NCBI GenBank assembly: GCA_964247725.1
Contig: CAXTVM010000013.1
Coordinates: 10,424-74,423, forward strand
Reading direction: 5' to 3'
Length of the DNA stretch: 64,000 nucleotides
Source: Lichenicola sp964247725
GTDB lineage: Bacteria > Pseudomonadota > Alphaproteobacteria > Acetobacterales > Acetobacteraceae
The position numbers were made by a program, and so were the translations under genes. The first letter of the stretch is position 1. Each line of letters starts with the position of its first letter. This document shows, one piece after another, positions 37,001-45,141 of the stretch. The notes beneath the pieces were generated by a model. It saw only the letters and a list, made by a program, of their open reading frames with translations. It ran no database searches and was not told the DNA's origin.

Positions 37001-38848
37001 CTAGGCCGCGCGGCCGCCGTCCGGCGCCAGGGCCTGCGCGGTGTCGCCGGCCAGGGTGCAGGCCGCATGGACCAGCGCCAAGTGGCTCAGGCCCTGCGGC
37101 GTATTACCCAGATGCTCGCCCGTCGCCGGGTCGACCATCTCCGCCAGCGTGCCGGTGTTGGGCGGCAGGCTGGCCAGGATCTCGTCGAACAGCGCCGCGG
37201 CCTCCTCGCGCCGGTCGAGCAGGCACAGCGCCTCGGCCATCCAGAACGAGCAGGCCAGGAACGCGCCCTCCTCCGCCGCGGCACCGGAATAGCGATACAG
37301 GAACGGGCCGTGGCCGAGCTCGGCGCGGATCGCGTCCATGGTGGAGCCGAGCCGGCCCTTGCCGTCGAAGCCGAACCGGACGGCGAGCGCCAGCGAGGCG
37401 TCGAGCTGGTCGCCGCCGGCATAGAACACGTACGCCTGCCGGGCCTCCGACCAGCAGTTCTCGCCGATCCACTCGGCGATGCGGTCCCGCTCGCGCCGCC
37501 AGCGCTCCAGGCAGTCGGCCGGGAGGTGGCCGAGCCCGGCCAGCTCGCTGGCGCGCGCCAACGCCTGCCAGCAGCTGATCTTGGACATCGTGTAGTGGCG
37601 CCGCTCGGTCAGTTCCCAGATGCCGGCGTCGCGCTGGCGCCAGCTGTCGGCGCAGATGTCGGCGAGGCCGGCCAGCAGGCGGGTGCTCTCCTGGTCCAGC
37701 ACGTTGCCGCGGCCGACGAACAGGGCGGCGGTCTCGAAGATGTCGCCGTAGATGCCGTGCTGGTGCTGCGAGGCGGCCTGGTTGCCGAGCACGACCGGGG
37801 TCGAGCCGCGATAGCCCTCGACGTCGTCCAGCGCCCGCGCATCCGGCGCAAGGCCGCCGGACAGCGTGTAGAGAACGCGCGGGCCATGCTCGCCCAGGCG
37901 GTGGATCAGCCAGGCGAAGGCGGCCTTCGCCTCCGAGATGGCGCCGATTCGGATGAACGCGTTGCCGACGTAGGCGGCGTCCCGGATCCAGGCATAGCGG
38001 TAGTCCCAGTTCTTGGCGCCGCCGATCCGCTCGGGCAGCGACGTGGTCGCGGCGGCGGCGACGGCGCCGCTCGGCGAGTAGATCAGCAGCTTCAGCGCCA
38101 GCGCGCTGCGGTGCACGACGTCGCGGTGCGGGCCGTCGTAGTCGATGGACTCCGCCCACTCATGCCAGGCGTGGTCGCTCACCTCGATGCGGGCGTCGAT
38201 CTGCTCGATCGGCGGCACGGCGAGCGGCTCGTCCTCGCCGGCGAGCAGCGCCACCGTCGCCCGCTCGCCCGCCGCCACCGTGACCTCGGCGTCGATGCCG
38301 CGGTCGTCCTCGGCGGTGACGCGGACGTTGCCGGTATGGCGCAGCAGGCCCAGCACGCCGCCCAGGTGGAAGATGGTGCCGTTCGGGTTCGGCTGCAGCC
38401 AGGGCGACGCCGTGCCGCAGACGGTGCTGAGCACCAGCCGGATGCGGAACCGGACCCGTCCCGACCGCCCCTCGATGCGCCGCGCGAGCTCGGTCCAAGG
38501 CAGGCGTCCGGCCAGGCTGCTGTTCAGCGACTCCAGGATGCGGACCTCGCCCTGGTCGGTCCGGACCAGGCTTTCCAGCACGTTGCTGCCCGGGCGGTAG
38601 CGGCGGCTGACGTCGAATGCGCCCACCGGCCGGATCTGGAAGTGGCCGCCATCGCGCTGCAGCGTGCGGTCGAACAGCGGCGGCGAGTCGATCGCGGGCG
38701 CGCACCACCAGTCGACGCTGCCGTCCGGGGCGACCAGCGCGACGCAGCGGCCGTCGCCGAGCGCCGCATAGTCCTGGATCGGCCAGAACCCGTCCTGCGG
38801 GCCGCAGGGCGCGCCGTCGTCGGCCGCGGCGGGAACGCGATGATCCAA
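37001..38848 (-). CDS. GH15 glucoamylase/trehalase-like hydrolase
   Basis: 615 residues. The N-terminal trehalase-like/GH15 sandwich domain (PIQDYAALGDGRCVALVAPD, SVDWWCAPAIDSPPLFDRTL) is followed by the (alpha/alpha)6 barrel with the hallmark RIGGAKNWDYRYAWIRDAAY, then NQAASQHQHGIYGDIFETAA and the C-terminal PNTGTLAEMVDPATGEHLGN with the catalytic acidic region. It should hydrolyse alpha-glucosidic bonds, with trehalose or maltooligosaccharides the usual substrates. It is cytoplasmic, with no signal peptide. The start is a TTG at 38846-38848, supported by AGGAGA seven bases upstream; there is no ATG in frame nearby. Confidence 0.9.
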   Translation of the reverse strand: MDHRVPAAADDGAPCGPQDGFWPIQDYAALGDGRCVALVAPDGSVDWWCAPAIDSPPLFDRTLQRDGGHFQIRPVGAFDVSRRYRPGSNVLESLVRTDQGEVRILESLNSSLAGRLPWTELARRIEGRSGRVRFRIRLVLSTVCGTASPWLQPNPNGTIFHLGGVLGLLRHTGNVRVTAEDDRGIDAEVTVAAGERATVALLAGEDEPLAVPPIEQIDARIEVSDHAWHEWAESIDYDGPHRDVVHRSALALKLLIYSPSGAVAAAATTSLPERIGGAKNWDYRYAWIRDAAYVGNAFIRIGAISEAKAAFAWLIHRLGEHGPRVLYTLSGGLAPDARALDDVEGYRGSTPVVLGNQAASQHQHGIYGDIFETAALFVGRGNVLDQESTRLLAGLADICADSWRQRDAGIWELTERRHYTMSKISCWQALARASELAGLGHLPADCLERWRRERDRIAEWIGENCWSEARQAYVFYAGGDQLDASLALAVRFGFDGKGRLGSTMDAIRAELGHGPFLYRYSGAAAEEGAFLACSFWMAEALCLLDRREEAAALFDEILASLPPNTGTLAEMVDPATGEHLGNTPQGLSHLALVHAACTLAGDTAQALAPDGGRAA

Positions 38849-38987
38849 GCACTGTCTCCTGCGACGGTCCGGCACGGGAAGGCCGAGATGCGGCGGAGCA
38901 TCCGGGCGGCTCACGGGAACCTCAACGCAACCGCATCCCCGCGCTGCGGTTGCAGGCCGGCGCACAGCATGACGGGACCCGACGGCG

Positions 38988-39284
38988 ATGACCAAGGACG
39001 TGACCAGACGCCACCACGACGACGACACCACCACCAGCCGCGGCACCGTGAAGGGGCATCACGACAAGCCAGGCGACGAGGTGACCGAGGGGGGTCCGGC
39101 GCCGTCCCCGACCGAGGGGCACGGCGCACCCAAGGGCGCCGCCTCGACCGCGCACCTGGAGCACGCCGTGGAGGGCGAGAATACCAGCACGGCGACGGCG
39201 GGACGGCTCGAGAAGGAGCACGCGGCCGGGGCCGGATCGATGAAGACGCAGGAGGGCCGCGGCCACCGCAAGCACTCAAGCTAG
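38988..39284 (+). CDS. Small hydrophilic His/Lys/Glu-rich protein
   Basis: 98 residues with no hydrophobic core: MTKDVTRRHHDDDTTTSRGT, later GHHDKPGDEVTEGGPAPSPT and LEKEHAAGAGSMKTQEGRGH. The composition is that of an intrinsically disordered, desiccation- or stress-type protein; the His clusters could bind metal. I do not recognise a family. It is divergent from the GH15 gene and ends five bases before repeat copy 3. Confidence 0.65.
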   Translation: MTKDVTRRHHDDDTTTSRGTVKGHHDKPGDEVTEGGPAPSPTEGHGAPKGAASTAHLEHAVEGENTSTATAGRLEKEHAAGAGSMKTQEGRGHRKHSS

Positions 39285-39289
39285 GAAGT

Positions 39290-39424
39290 AAGGCCAGGGG
39301 CTTTGCCCCTGGACCCCACTGGGGCCGCGGGCCCCAGGCCCCGATTCGTTAAGAGGCTTTTTTCTTTACGAATTGGGATTTGGGGCCCGCGGCCCCAACG
39401 GGTCCAGGGCAGAGTCCTGGCCTT
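39290..39424. repeat. Dispersed palindromic repeat, copy 3
   Basis: The clearest copy. Left arm: AAGGCCAGGGGCTTTGCCCC, TGGACCCC, GGGGCCGCGGGCCCCAGGCC and GATTCGTTAAG. Right arm: CTTTACGAATTGGGATTTGG, GGCCCGCGGCCCCAACGGGT, CCAGGGCAGAGTCCTGG and CCTTC. It separates two convergent genes and can serve as a transcript end for both. The right arm is translated as the C-terminus of the leftward small gene. Confidence 0.92.
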
Positions 39425-39737
39425 CTTCTCGCCCTTGGGTGCTGTCGCCCACGGAGATGCGGTCGTGCCGGAGGCCCAACCGGTGGAGCACCCTGGCGAG
39501 CCCGTCGGCGATCGGCTGGGTGAGCTCGGCGCAGTCGAGCCCGTGCTCCATCTCGACCATGTAGTGCCGGCTTGCTGCATCCCGGCGGACGGACACGATG
39601 GTCTGGCAGAGCTTGTCTGGCAGCGCCGCGACCATCTGAGCCATCGTTTCCGCCGCCTTCGCGTCACCGGACACGATCCGGACGCCATTGACCCGTCTCT
39701 CGCCGGCGGGGGTGTCGGCATGTTCCGGCTCGGTCAT
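39366..39737 (-). CDS. Small hypothetical protein with repeat-encoded tail
   Basis: 123 residues from the ATG at 39735-39737. The N-terminal 100 (GERRVNGVRIVSGDAKAAET, MAQMVAALPDKLCQTIVSVR, HYMVEMEHGLDCAEL) look like a folded small alpha/beta domain I cannot name. The last 20 residues (ending GQDSALDPLGPRAPNPNS) and the TAA are encoded by the right arm of repeat copy 3, in the same frame as in the dioxygenase and amidase genes. The intact ancestral C-terminus may have been shorter. Confidence 0.6.
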   Translation of the reverse strand: MTEPEHADTPAGERRVNGVRIVSGDAKAAETMAQMVAALPDKLCQTIVSVRRDAASRHYMVEMEHGLDCAELTQPIADGLARVLHRLGLRHDRISVGDSTQGREEGQDSALDPLGPRAPNPNS

Positions 39738-39909
39738 TGGGCTTCCGTCGGGGCGAGAACGCCGCGCCCACCAGTACAACGTCGCCGTTCCTGGGCCTGC
39801 TGGATCGTCTGGCGAAATTGACTCTACGGCCTCATCACAAGGTCTTGACCTGAGGTTCGGGAAGGAGAAACCACTTATAGCGCGGGTACGGGTTGTTGAG
39901 GAACAGTGA

Positions 39910-41112
39910 ATGGCGGCGACGGTCGGTGGTGGCGGTGATCCTCGGATCGGCTTGTTGCTGGTCGGGCTGGGCGGCGCCGTCGCGACGACCGTGGCGGCCG
40001 GGCTGGAACGGATCCGGCAGGGTTTCGAGGATCGGTCCGGGCTCCCGCTCGCGGCGCTGAGCGGCACTGGGCTGGCCGATTACGACCGGATCGAGATCGC
40101 CGGCTGGGACCTGAACCCGGACGACCTGGCCACCGCCGCCGCCCGGCACGGCGTCCTTCCGCCTGGGATGATGTCCGCGATACAGCCGGGCCTGGCCGCG
40201 ATCCGGCCCTGGGCCGGCTCCGGCAACACGGCGTTCTGCCGCAACATCGTCGGCGACAACAGCACCCGGGTGAACTCCCACCTCGGCGCGGTGGAACAGA
40301 TCCGCCGAGACATAAGCCAGTTTCGTTCCCGCACCGGCATCGAGCGGCTGGTCGTGATCAACCTGGCCTCGGTGGAAAGCTGGCCGGACGACACCGCCGC
40401 CTTCGCCACGCCCGAGCGCTTCGAGCGGGCACTGCAGGACAACGACCCGGCGATCAGCCCGGCCATGCTCTACGCCTACGCCGCCATCCGCGAGGGCATC
40501 CCGTACGGCAACTTCACGCCGAGCCTGGGCGCCGACATCCCGGCCCTGGCGGCACTGGCCGAGGCCCGCGGCGTGCCGGTCGCCGGCAAGGACGGCAAGA
40601 CCGGCCAGACCCTGCTGAAGACCGTGCTGGCGCCTGCCTTCCGCGACCGCGCCCTGCACGTCGACGGCTGGTTCTCGACCAACATCCTGGGCAACAACGA
40701 CGGGCTGGCGCTGGACGATCCCGCCAGCCTCCGGTCCAAGCTCCGCACCAAGGGCTCGGTGCTCGACGACATCCTGGGCTACCGGGTCGAGGACCACGTC
40801 TGCCACATCCACTACTACCGCCCGCGCGGCGACGACAAGGAGGCGTGGGACAACGTCGACATCTCGGGCTTCCTCGGCCAGCGGATGCAGGTCAAGCTGA
40901 ACTTCCTGTGCAAGGACAGCGTGCTGGCCGCCCCGCTGGTGATCGAGATCGCGCGCTGCCTGGACCTGGCGCGGCGGCGCGGCGAGGGCGGCGCGCAGGA
41001 GCAGCTGGGCGTGTTCTTCAAGTCGCCCGCGACCCGCGACGGGCGCGCGCCGGAGCACGACTTCTTCCGTCAGCAGCGGGCGCTGATGGACTGGTTGGAG
41101 CGGACCGGCTGA
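39910..41112 (+). CDS. ino1: myo-Inositol-1-phosphate synthase
   Basis: 400 residues. NAD-binding starts with LLLVGLGGAVATTVAAGLE. Family signatures are NSTRVNSHLGAVEQI, VVINLASVESW, IPYGNFTPSLGADIPAL, KDGKTGQTLLKTVLAP, NILGNNDGLALDDP and KDSVLAAPLVIEIARCLDL, so the catalytic lysines and the NDG site are present. It converts glucose-6-phosphate to inositol-1-phosphate. This enzyme is uncommon in alphaproteobacteria, so its presence signals an inositol-containing product. It is the first gene of a tightly packed operon running to 52192, with GAGGA just upstream of its ATG. Confidence 0.96.
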   Translation: MAATVGGGGDPRIGLLLVGLGGAVATTVAAGLERIRQGFEDRSGLPLAALSGTGLADYDRIEIAGWDLNPDDLATAAARHGVLPPGMMSAIQPGLAAIRPWAGSGNTAFCRNIVGDNSTRVNSHLGAVEQIRRDISQFRSRTGIERLVVINLASVESWPDDTAAFATPERFERALQDNDPAISPAMLYAYAAIREGIPYGNFTPSLGADIPALAALAEARGVPVAGKDGKTGQTLLKTVLAPAFRDRALHVDGWFSTNILGNNDGLALDDPASLRSKLRTKGSVLDDILGYRVEDHVCHIHYYRPRGDDKEAWDNVDISGFLGQRMQVKLNFLCKDSVLAAPLVIEIARCLDLARRRGEGGAQEQLGVFFKSPATRDGRAPEHDFFRQQRALMDWLERTG

Positions 41113-41117
41113 TCCCG

Positions 41118-42029
41118 ATGCTCGGTCCAGCCTCGGACGGGGATGCGTTCGCCGGCATCGCCGCCGTGGCCCGCGACCTCTCCGAGCTCAAGCGGATGCG
41201 CGATCAGTCAACCTCCGACAGTGTGGCGGAGCGACTCTTTCGACGCGCCTGGGCAATGCTGCTGCGGGGCGCGGCGCCGGCGGCGGCAAGCCTCGCCGTC
41301 ACCGCCGAGGCGCTGGTGGCGACCAGGCTGGCCGGCATCGACGCAATGCTGCTCGTCGACCTCGAGGTGGAGCCGGCGGCGCGCGGCGCCATCCTCGCGA
41401 CCGCGCTCGCCGAGGCCGGCGCCGGGTTGATGCCGGCGGCTTTTGATCGGCTGGCGGTCCCCAATGAAGAGATGTCGGTGGAAGCGGACCTGCCGTGGTT
41501 CGTGGGCGCGCTGATCCGGCAGCCGCGGGCGGGCGCCACGGCGCCGGGCAAGCCCCGGCTGGCGCTGGAGCCGGCGGAAAGCCACGGCGACCACTGCCTG
41601 GCGGTCGCGGTGCTGGGCACGGTCATCGCGTTGCAGTCGGGAGCCGACCCGGCGCCGGTGTTCCTGGCCGGGCTTGCGCATCACCTGCACAACGCGCGGC
41701 TGCCGGACACCGGCTTCGCCGGCGAGCTGCTTCTGGACGAGGCGCTGGGGCCGCTGATGCACCGGCTCACGCAACGGGAGCTGGCGACGCTGCCGCCGAC
41801 GCTACGGCAACCGACTGAGAACGCGCTCGGCGGCATCGCTGAAGCGGCGACGCCTGAGGCGCGCGCGTTCCACGCCGCCGACGTGATCGACCGCGTGCTG
41901 CAGGCGCACCACCATGCGCGCGCCGCCGCCTTCACCGTCGACCAGGCGTTGGGGGACCTCGATCTGGTGCATGCCGGCCCGCTCAAGGGGTTCCAGATGC
42001 AGGTGCTGTCGGCCGTACAGCTGGCATGA
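41118..42029 (+). CDS. HD-domain-like protein with H-H instead of H-D
   Basis: 303 residues. The C-terminal half resembles an HD phosphohydrolase: HGDHCLAVAVLGTVIA (metal His about residues 156-159), LAGLAHHLHNARLPDTGFAG (His188-His189 where H-D is expected) and ARAFHAADVIDRVLQAHHHA (late Asp). The N-terminal half is helical and unassigned. Possible roles are removing the phosphate from inositol-phosphate or glycosyl-inositol-phosphate, or a non-catalytic scaffold if the H-H substitution is inactivating. Its start is six bases after the ino1 stop; its end overlaps the methyltransferase start. Confidence 0.7.
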   Translation: MLGPASDGDAFAGIAAVARDLSELKRMRDQSTSDSVAERLFRRAWAMLLRGAAPAAASLAVTAEALVATRLAGIDAMLLVDLEVEPAARGAILATALAEAGAGLMPAAFDRLAVPNEEMSVEADLPWFVGALIRQPRAGATAPGKPRLALEPAESHGDHCLAVAVLGTVIALQSGADPAPVFLAGLAHHLHNARLPDTGFAGELLLDEALGPLMHRLTQRELATLPPTLRQPTENALGGIAEAATPEARAFHAADVIDRVLQAHHHARAAAFTVDQALGDLDLVHAGPLKGFQMQVLSAVQLA

Positions 42030-43231
42030 CCGTGGACGTGAAGCAGGCCGGCTGGGCCGACGGTGCGCTGCGCAGCCCGATGTCGGGACGATCGCTGTCG
42101 GTGCGGCCGCTGCCGGTCCCTGGCGGCGCGGTCCTGGTTGCCGGCGACGAGGCGTGGCCGATGGTGGACGGCATCCCGTTCCTGCGCACCGGCCGCGCGG
42201 AGCTGGCGTGGGCCGCGGTCGCGGCCCTGGAAGCGGGCGACGCGACGGCGGCGGCGGCCCTGCTGCTGACCGACCAGGACCCGTTCGCGCCCGATCCGCC
42301 GCCGACCGTGGCGGCCTGCCGGGCGCTGGTCGAGCGGCGCGACACGGTGAGCTTCCGCGACGCGATGCGGGCGCTCGAGTACGGCCGCGTCGGCGACTAC
42401 TTCGCGCACCGCTGGACCGACCCGACCTTCCTGTCCGGCCTCGCCCTGCTCGAACAGGCGCTGCCGGCCGACCCCAAGGCCGGCATATTCGAGCTGGCCT
42501 GCGGCGTCGGGCACTTTCTGTCGGCGATGGACGAAGCCGGGTTCACCGCCATCGGCGGCGACATCGTGTTCTCCAAGCTCTGGCTGGCACGCCACTTCGT
42601 GAGCCCGCGGGCGCGGCTGGTCTGCCACGACGCCGCGGCGCCGTGGCCGCTGGCGGACGGGGCGGTGGCGGCGCTGTTCTGCCACGATGCGTTCTACTTC
42701 ATGCCCCACAAGCCCGGCATCGCGCGGCGGATGCGGGCCCTGGCGGGGCCGGCCGGCACGCTGGCGGTCGGGCACGCCCACAACGCCGCCGCCGCCAACC
42801 ACTCCGCCGGTGCGGCGCTCGACGTGGGGGGCTACGCGGCTCTGTTCCTCGGCGCGCTGCTGTTCGACGATGCCGAGCTGACCGCCTCTTTCGCCAACGG
42901 CCGGGCTCCGGACCCGGTGCCGGCGTCGCGGCTGGAGCAAGCGGCGGCGGTCTCGCTGCTGTCGGCGCCGCTCGGCCACCCGCCGCTTCGTGCCGTGCGT
43001 CCGGCGCTGGCGGGTCCAGACCCGGCGCATGGCAGCCTGCGGCTCAACCCGCTCTACCGGCGGGACGGCGACGCCTGGCGCGTCGCCTGGCCGAGCCGGC
43101 GCTATCAGGACGAATATGCGGCGCTGGCCACCTATCCGCCGGTCTGGGCCGGGCCCGATCCGATCCTGCCGGCGCAGCGCGAGCAGGCGCTGCGCCGCCG
43201 CACCCACGTGGATCTGCCGCCGAGATGGTGA
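42026..43231 (+). CDS. SAM-dependent methyltransferase with Trm112-like N-terminus
   Basis: 401 residues. The N-terminal 55 residues (LRSPMSGRSLSVRPLPVPGG, AWPMVDGIPFLR) mimic a Trm112/UPF0434 zinc-ribbon module ending in D-GIP-x-L, but the cysteines are gone. A class I methyltransferase core follows: IFELACGVGHFLSAMDEAGF with GGDI for SAM binding, then PLADGAVAALFCHDAFYFMP. The C-terminal 120 residues are a substrate-specific extension. The methyl acceptor is unknown, perhaps an O- or N-atom of the inositol or sugar product. ATGA overlaps at both ends indicate coupled translation. Confidence 0.85.
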   Translation: MTVDVKQAGWADGALRSPMSGRSLSVRPLPVPGGAVLVAGDEAWPMVDGIPFLRTGRAELAWAAVAALEAGDATAAAALLLTDQDPFAPDPPPTVAACRALVERRDTVSFRDAMRALEYGRVGDYFAHRWTDPTFLSGLALLEQALPADPKAGIFELACGVGHFLSAMDEAGFTAIGGDIVFSKLWLARHFVSPRARLVCHDAAAPWPLADGAVAALFCHDAFYFMPHKPGIARRMRALAGPAGTLAVGHAHNAAAANHSAGAALDVGGYAALFLGALLFDDAELTASFANGRAPDPVPASRLEQAAAVSLLSAPLGHPPLRAVRPALAGPDPAHGSLRLNPLYRRDGDAWRVAWPSRRYQDEYAALATYPPVWAGPDPILPAQREQALRRRTHVDLPPRW

Positions 43232-44256
43232 GCGACGTGGGCTGGGGCATCGCCGGCTGCGGCTGGGTGGCGCGGGACTACGCGGCGCCGGCGATCGCGG
43301 CCAGCCGCAACGGCCGCCTGGCGGCGCTGTTCGACGCCGATCCGGAGGCGATGCGGCGCATCCCCGGCGGGGACGACGCGCCGGTCCGCACCTCGGACCT
43401 GGCACGGTTCCTGGACAGCCCCGGGCTGGACGCGGTCTATGTCGCGACCCCCAACCACCTGCACCGGCCGATCGTCGAGGCCGCCGCCGCCGCCGGCAAG
43501 GCGGTGTTGTGCGAGAAGCCGATGGCGCCGTCGCTGGCCGACGCGCGCGCGATGGTCGACGCCTGCGAGCGCGCCGGCCGATATTACGCGACCGCGTTCG
43601 ACCAGCGGTTCCACCCGGCGCACCAGGCCGCCGCGGCGTTGGTCCGGGAGGGCGCGGTAGGGCGCGTGGCGGGCTTGCGCATCGTCTATGCCTGCTGGGT
43701 CGGCTCCGACTGGTCGGACGACAACTGGCGCATCGACCCGGCGCGCGCCGGCGGCGGCGCCTTCTTCGACCTGGCGCCGCACGGGCTCGACCTCGCCGCC
43801 ACGCTGCTGGGCGAGCCGCTGGTGCGGGCGGAGATCATCGGCCAGCACCGCGTGCACGGCTATGCGCGCGGCTCGATCGACGACGGCGCCATGGTGGTGG
43901 CGCGCACCGCCTCCGGGGTGCTGGCCTCGCTGCACGTCGCCTACAACTGCCCCGAGTTCCTGCCGCGGCGACGCCTGGAGATCGTCGGCGATCGCGGCCA
44001 GCTCACGCTGACTGATACCATGGGCCAGGACCCGGGCGGCACGATGGCGCTGCAGGACGCGGACGGGATCCGCGAGCTCGCCGTCTCCGGCATCGACCGC
44101 TCGCCGTTCCTGGGGCAGGTCGAGGCGTTCGCGGACCACCTGCTGGGCCGGTGCCCGTTCGGCCACGCGCCGCGCCAGGACCTGGCGCTGATGCAACTGC
44201 TCACGGCGCTGCGCGATCGCATCGCCGAGTCGCCGGACAGCCAAGGACGATCCTGA
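43225..44256 (+). CDS. Gfo/Idh/MocA family dehydrogenase
   Basis: 343 residues. The Rossmann start is GWGIAGCGWVARDYAAPAI; VYVATPNHLHRPIVEAAAAA and LCEKPMAPSLADA contain the E-K-P motif with the conserved Lys. The catalytic region has GGGAFFDLAPHGLDLAATLL, with the D-x-x-x-H pair. The family oxidises or reduces inositols and sugars with NAD(P); in this operon oxidation of an inositol hydroxyl or of a sugar is the obvious guess. The start overlaps the methyltransferase stop by 7 bp; a GTG one codon later is possible. Confidence 0.92.
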   Translation: MVSDVGWGIAGCGWVARDYAAPAIAASRNGRLAALFDADPEAMRRIPGGDDAPVRTSDLARFLDSPGLDAVYVATPNHLHRPIVEAAAAAGKAVLCEKPMAPSLADARAMVDACERAGRYYATAFDQRFHPAHQAAAALVREGAVGRVAGLRIVYACWVGSDWSDDNWRIDPARAGGGAFFDLAPHGLDLAATLLGEPLVRAEIIGQHRVHGYARGSIDDGAMVVARTASGVLASLHVAYNCPEFLPRRRLEIVGDRGQLTLTDTMGQDPGGTMALQDADGIRELAVSGIDRSPFLGQVEAFADHLLGRCPFGHAPRQDLALMQLLTALRDRIAESPDSQGRS

Positions 44257-44259
44257 CCG

Positions 44260-45141
44260 ATGCCGCTGTCCCCCTTCGCCTGCAGCAACTGCGGCCACTG
44301 GCAGAGCTACTTCGCGGTGCCGCCGGTCTGCCCGATCTGCTCGGACGTGCGCAACGACCTGCCGGAGGAGGGCTGGGACTTCCGCACGCCGGCCCAGCTG
44401 GCGCCTGGCCTCTCGCACCATCGCCGGGAGGTGGTGCCGGGGATCTGGGAGTTCTGGAGCACGCCGCGCTTCGGGCTCGACAGCCATGGCTGGCTGCTGA
44501 TCGAGGACGATCCGAACTGCGGCCCTCATGGCGGCAACGTGGCGTTCGAGGCTGCGCCCTTCTACGACGAGGAGAGCCTGCGGGCGATCGAGGCGCTGGG
44601 CGGCATCGGCACGCTGGCCGCCTCGCACCCGCACGGCTACGGCGCGCTGTGGCAGCTGCAGCAGCGCTTCGCGCCCGCCCTGCTGATCCAGAAGGACGAC
44701 CTGCAATGGACCAAGGCGTTCCGCGTCACCCACCCGTGGGACGAGCGCCACGAGATCCGGCCGGGGCTGGTGCTGCACCATACCGGCGGCCATTACGAGG
44801 GACACGCGATCCTGCATGACGCCACCCGCGGCGCGGTGTTCGTCGGCGACGCGCTGAAGCTCGACCTCGATGCGGCTGGGCAGGTGGCGGGGCTGTCCTG
44901 CCACAAGGCCTACCACAAGCAGATCCCGCTCTCGCCGGACGAGGCGCGGCGCTACCGCGTGGTGTTCGAGGCGCTTGAGTTCGACACCGTGTTCACGCCG
45001 TTCGAGTGCGCCACCGGCGTGCCGAAATCGGCAGTGCTGGAGCTGCTGGACCTCATGATCGGCGGCACCGCCTCGACCCGTCCGGTACCGGTGCGGCGGC
45101 CGGACCCGCTGCCGCCGGTGCGCGAGGGCCGCGCCGCATGA
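44260..45141 (+). CDS. Metallo-beta-lactamase-fold protein with N-terminal zinc ribbon
   Basis: 293 residues. Cys8/Cys11 and Cys24/Cys27 (ACSNCG, CPICSD) form a short zinc ribbon or rubredoxin-like knuckle. The remainder fits the MBL fold: ASHPHGYGALWQLQQRF (His123, His125 in the H-x-H position, but the usual following Asp-His is missing), LVLHHTGGHYEGHAIL, GAVFVGDALKLD and a late His region. A modified metal site is therefore likely, and the reaction is not predictable. Four bases separate it from the upstream gene; its stop overlaps the next ATG. Confidence 0.8.
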   Translation: MPLSPFACSNCGHWQSYFAVPPVCPICSDVRNDLPEEGWDFRTPAQLAPGLSHHRREVVPGIWEFWSTPRFGLDSHGWLLIEDDPNCGPHGGNVAFEAAPFYDEESLRAIEALGGIGTLAASHPHGYGALWQLQQRFAPALLIQKDDLQWTKAFRVTHPWDERHEIRPGLVLHHTGGHYEGHAILHDATRGAVFVGDALKLDLDAAGQVAGLSCHKAYHKQIPLSPDEARRYRVVFEALEFDTVFTPFECATGVPKSAVLELLDLMIGGTASTRPVPVRRPDPLPPVREGRAA

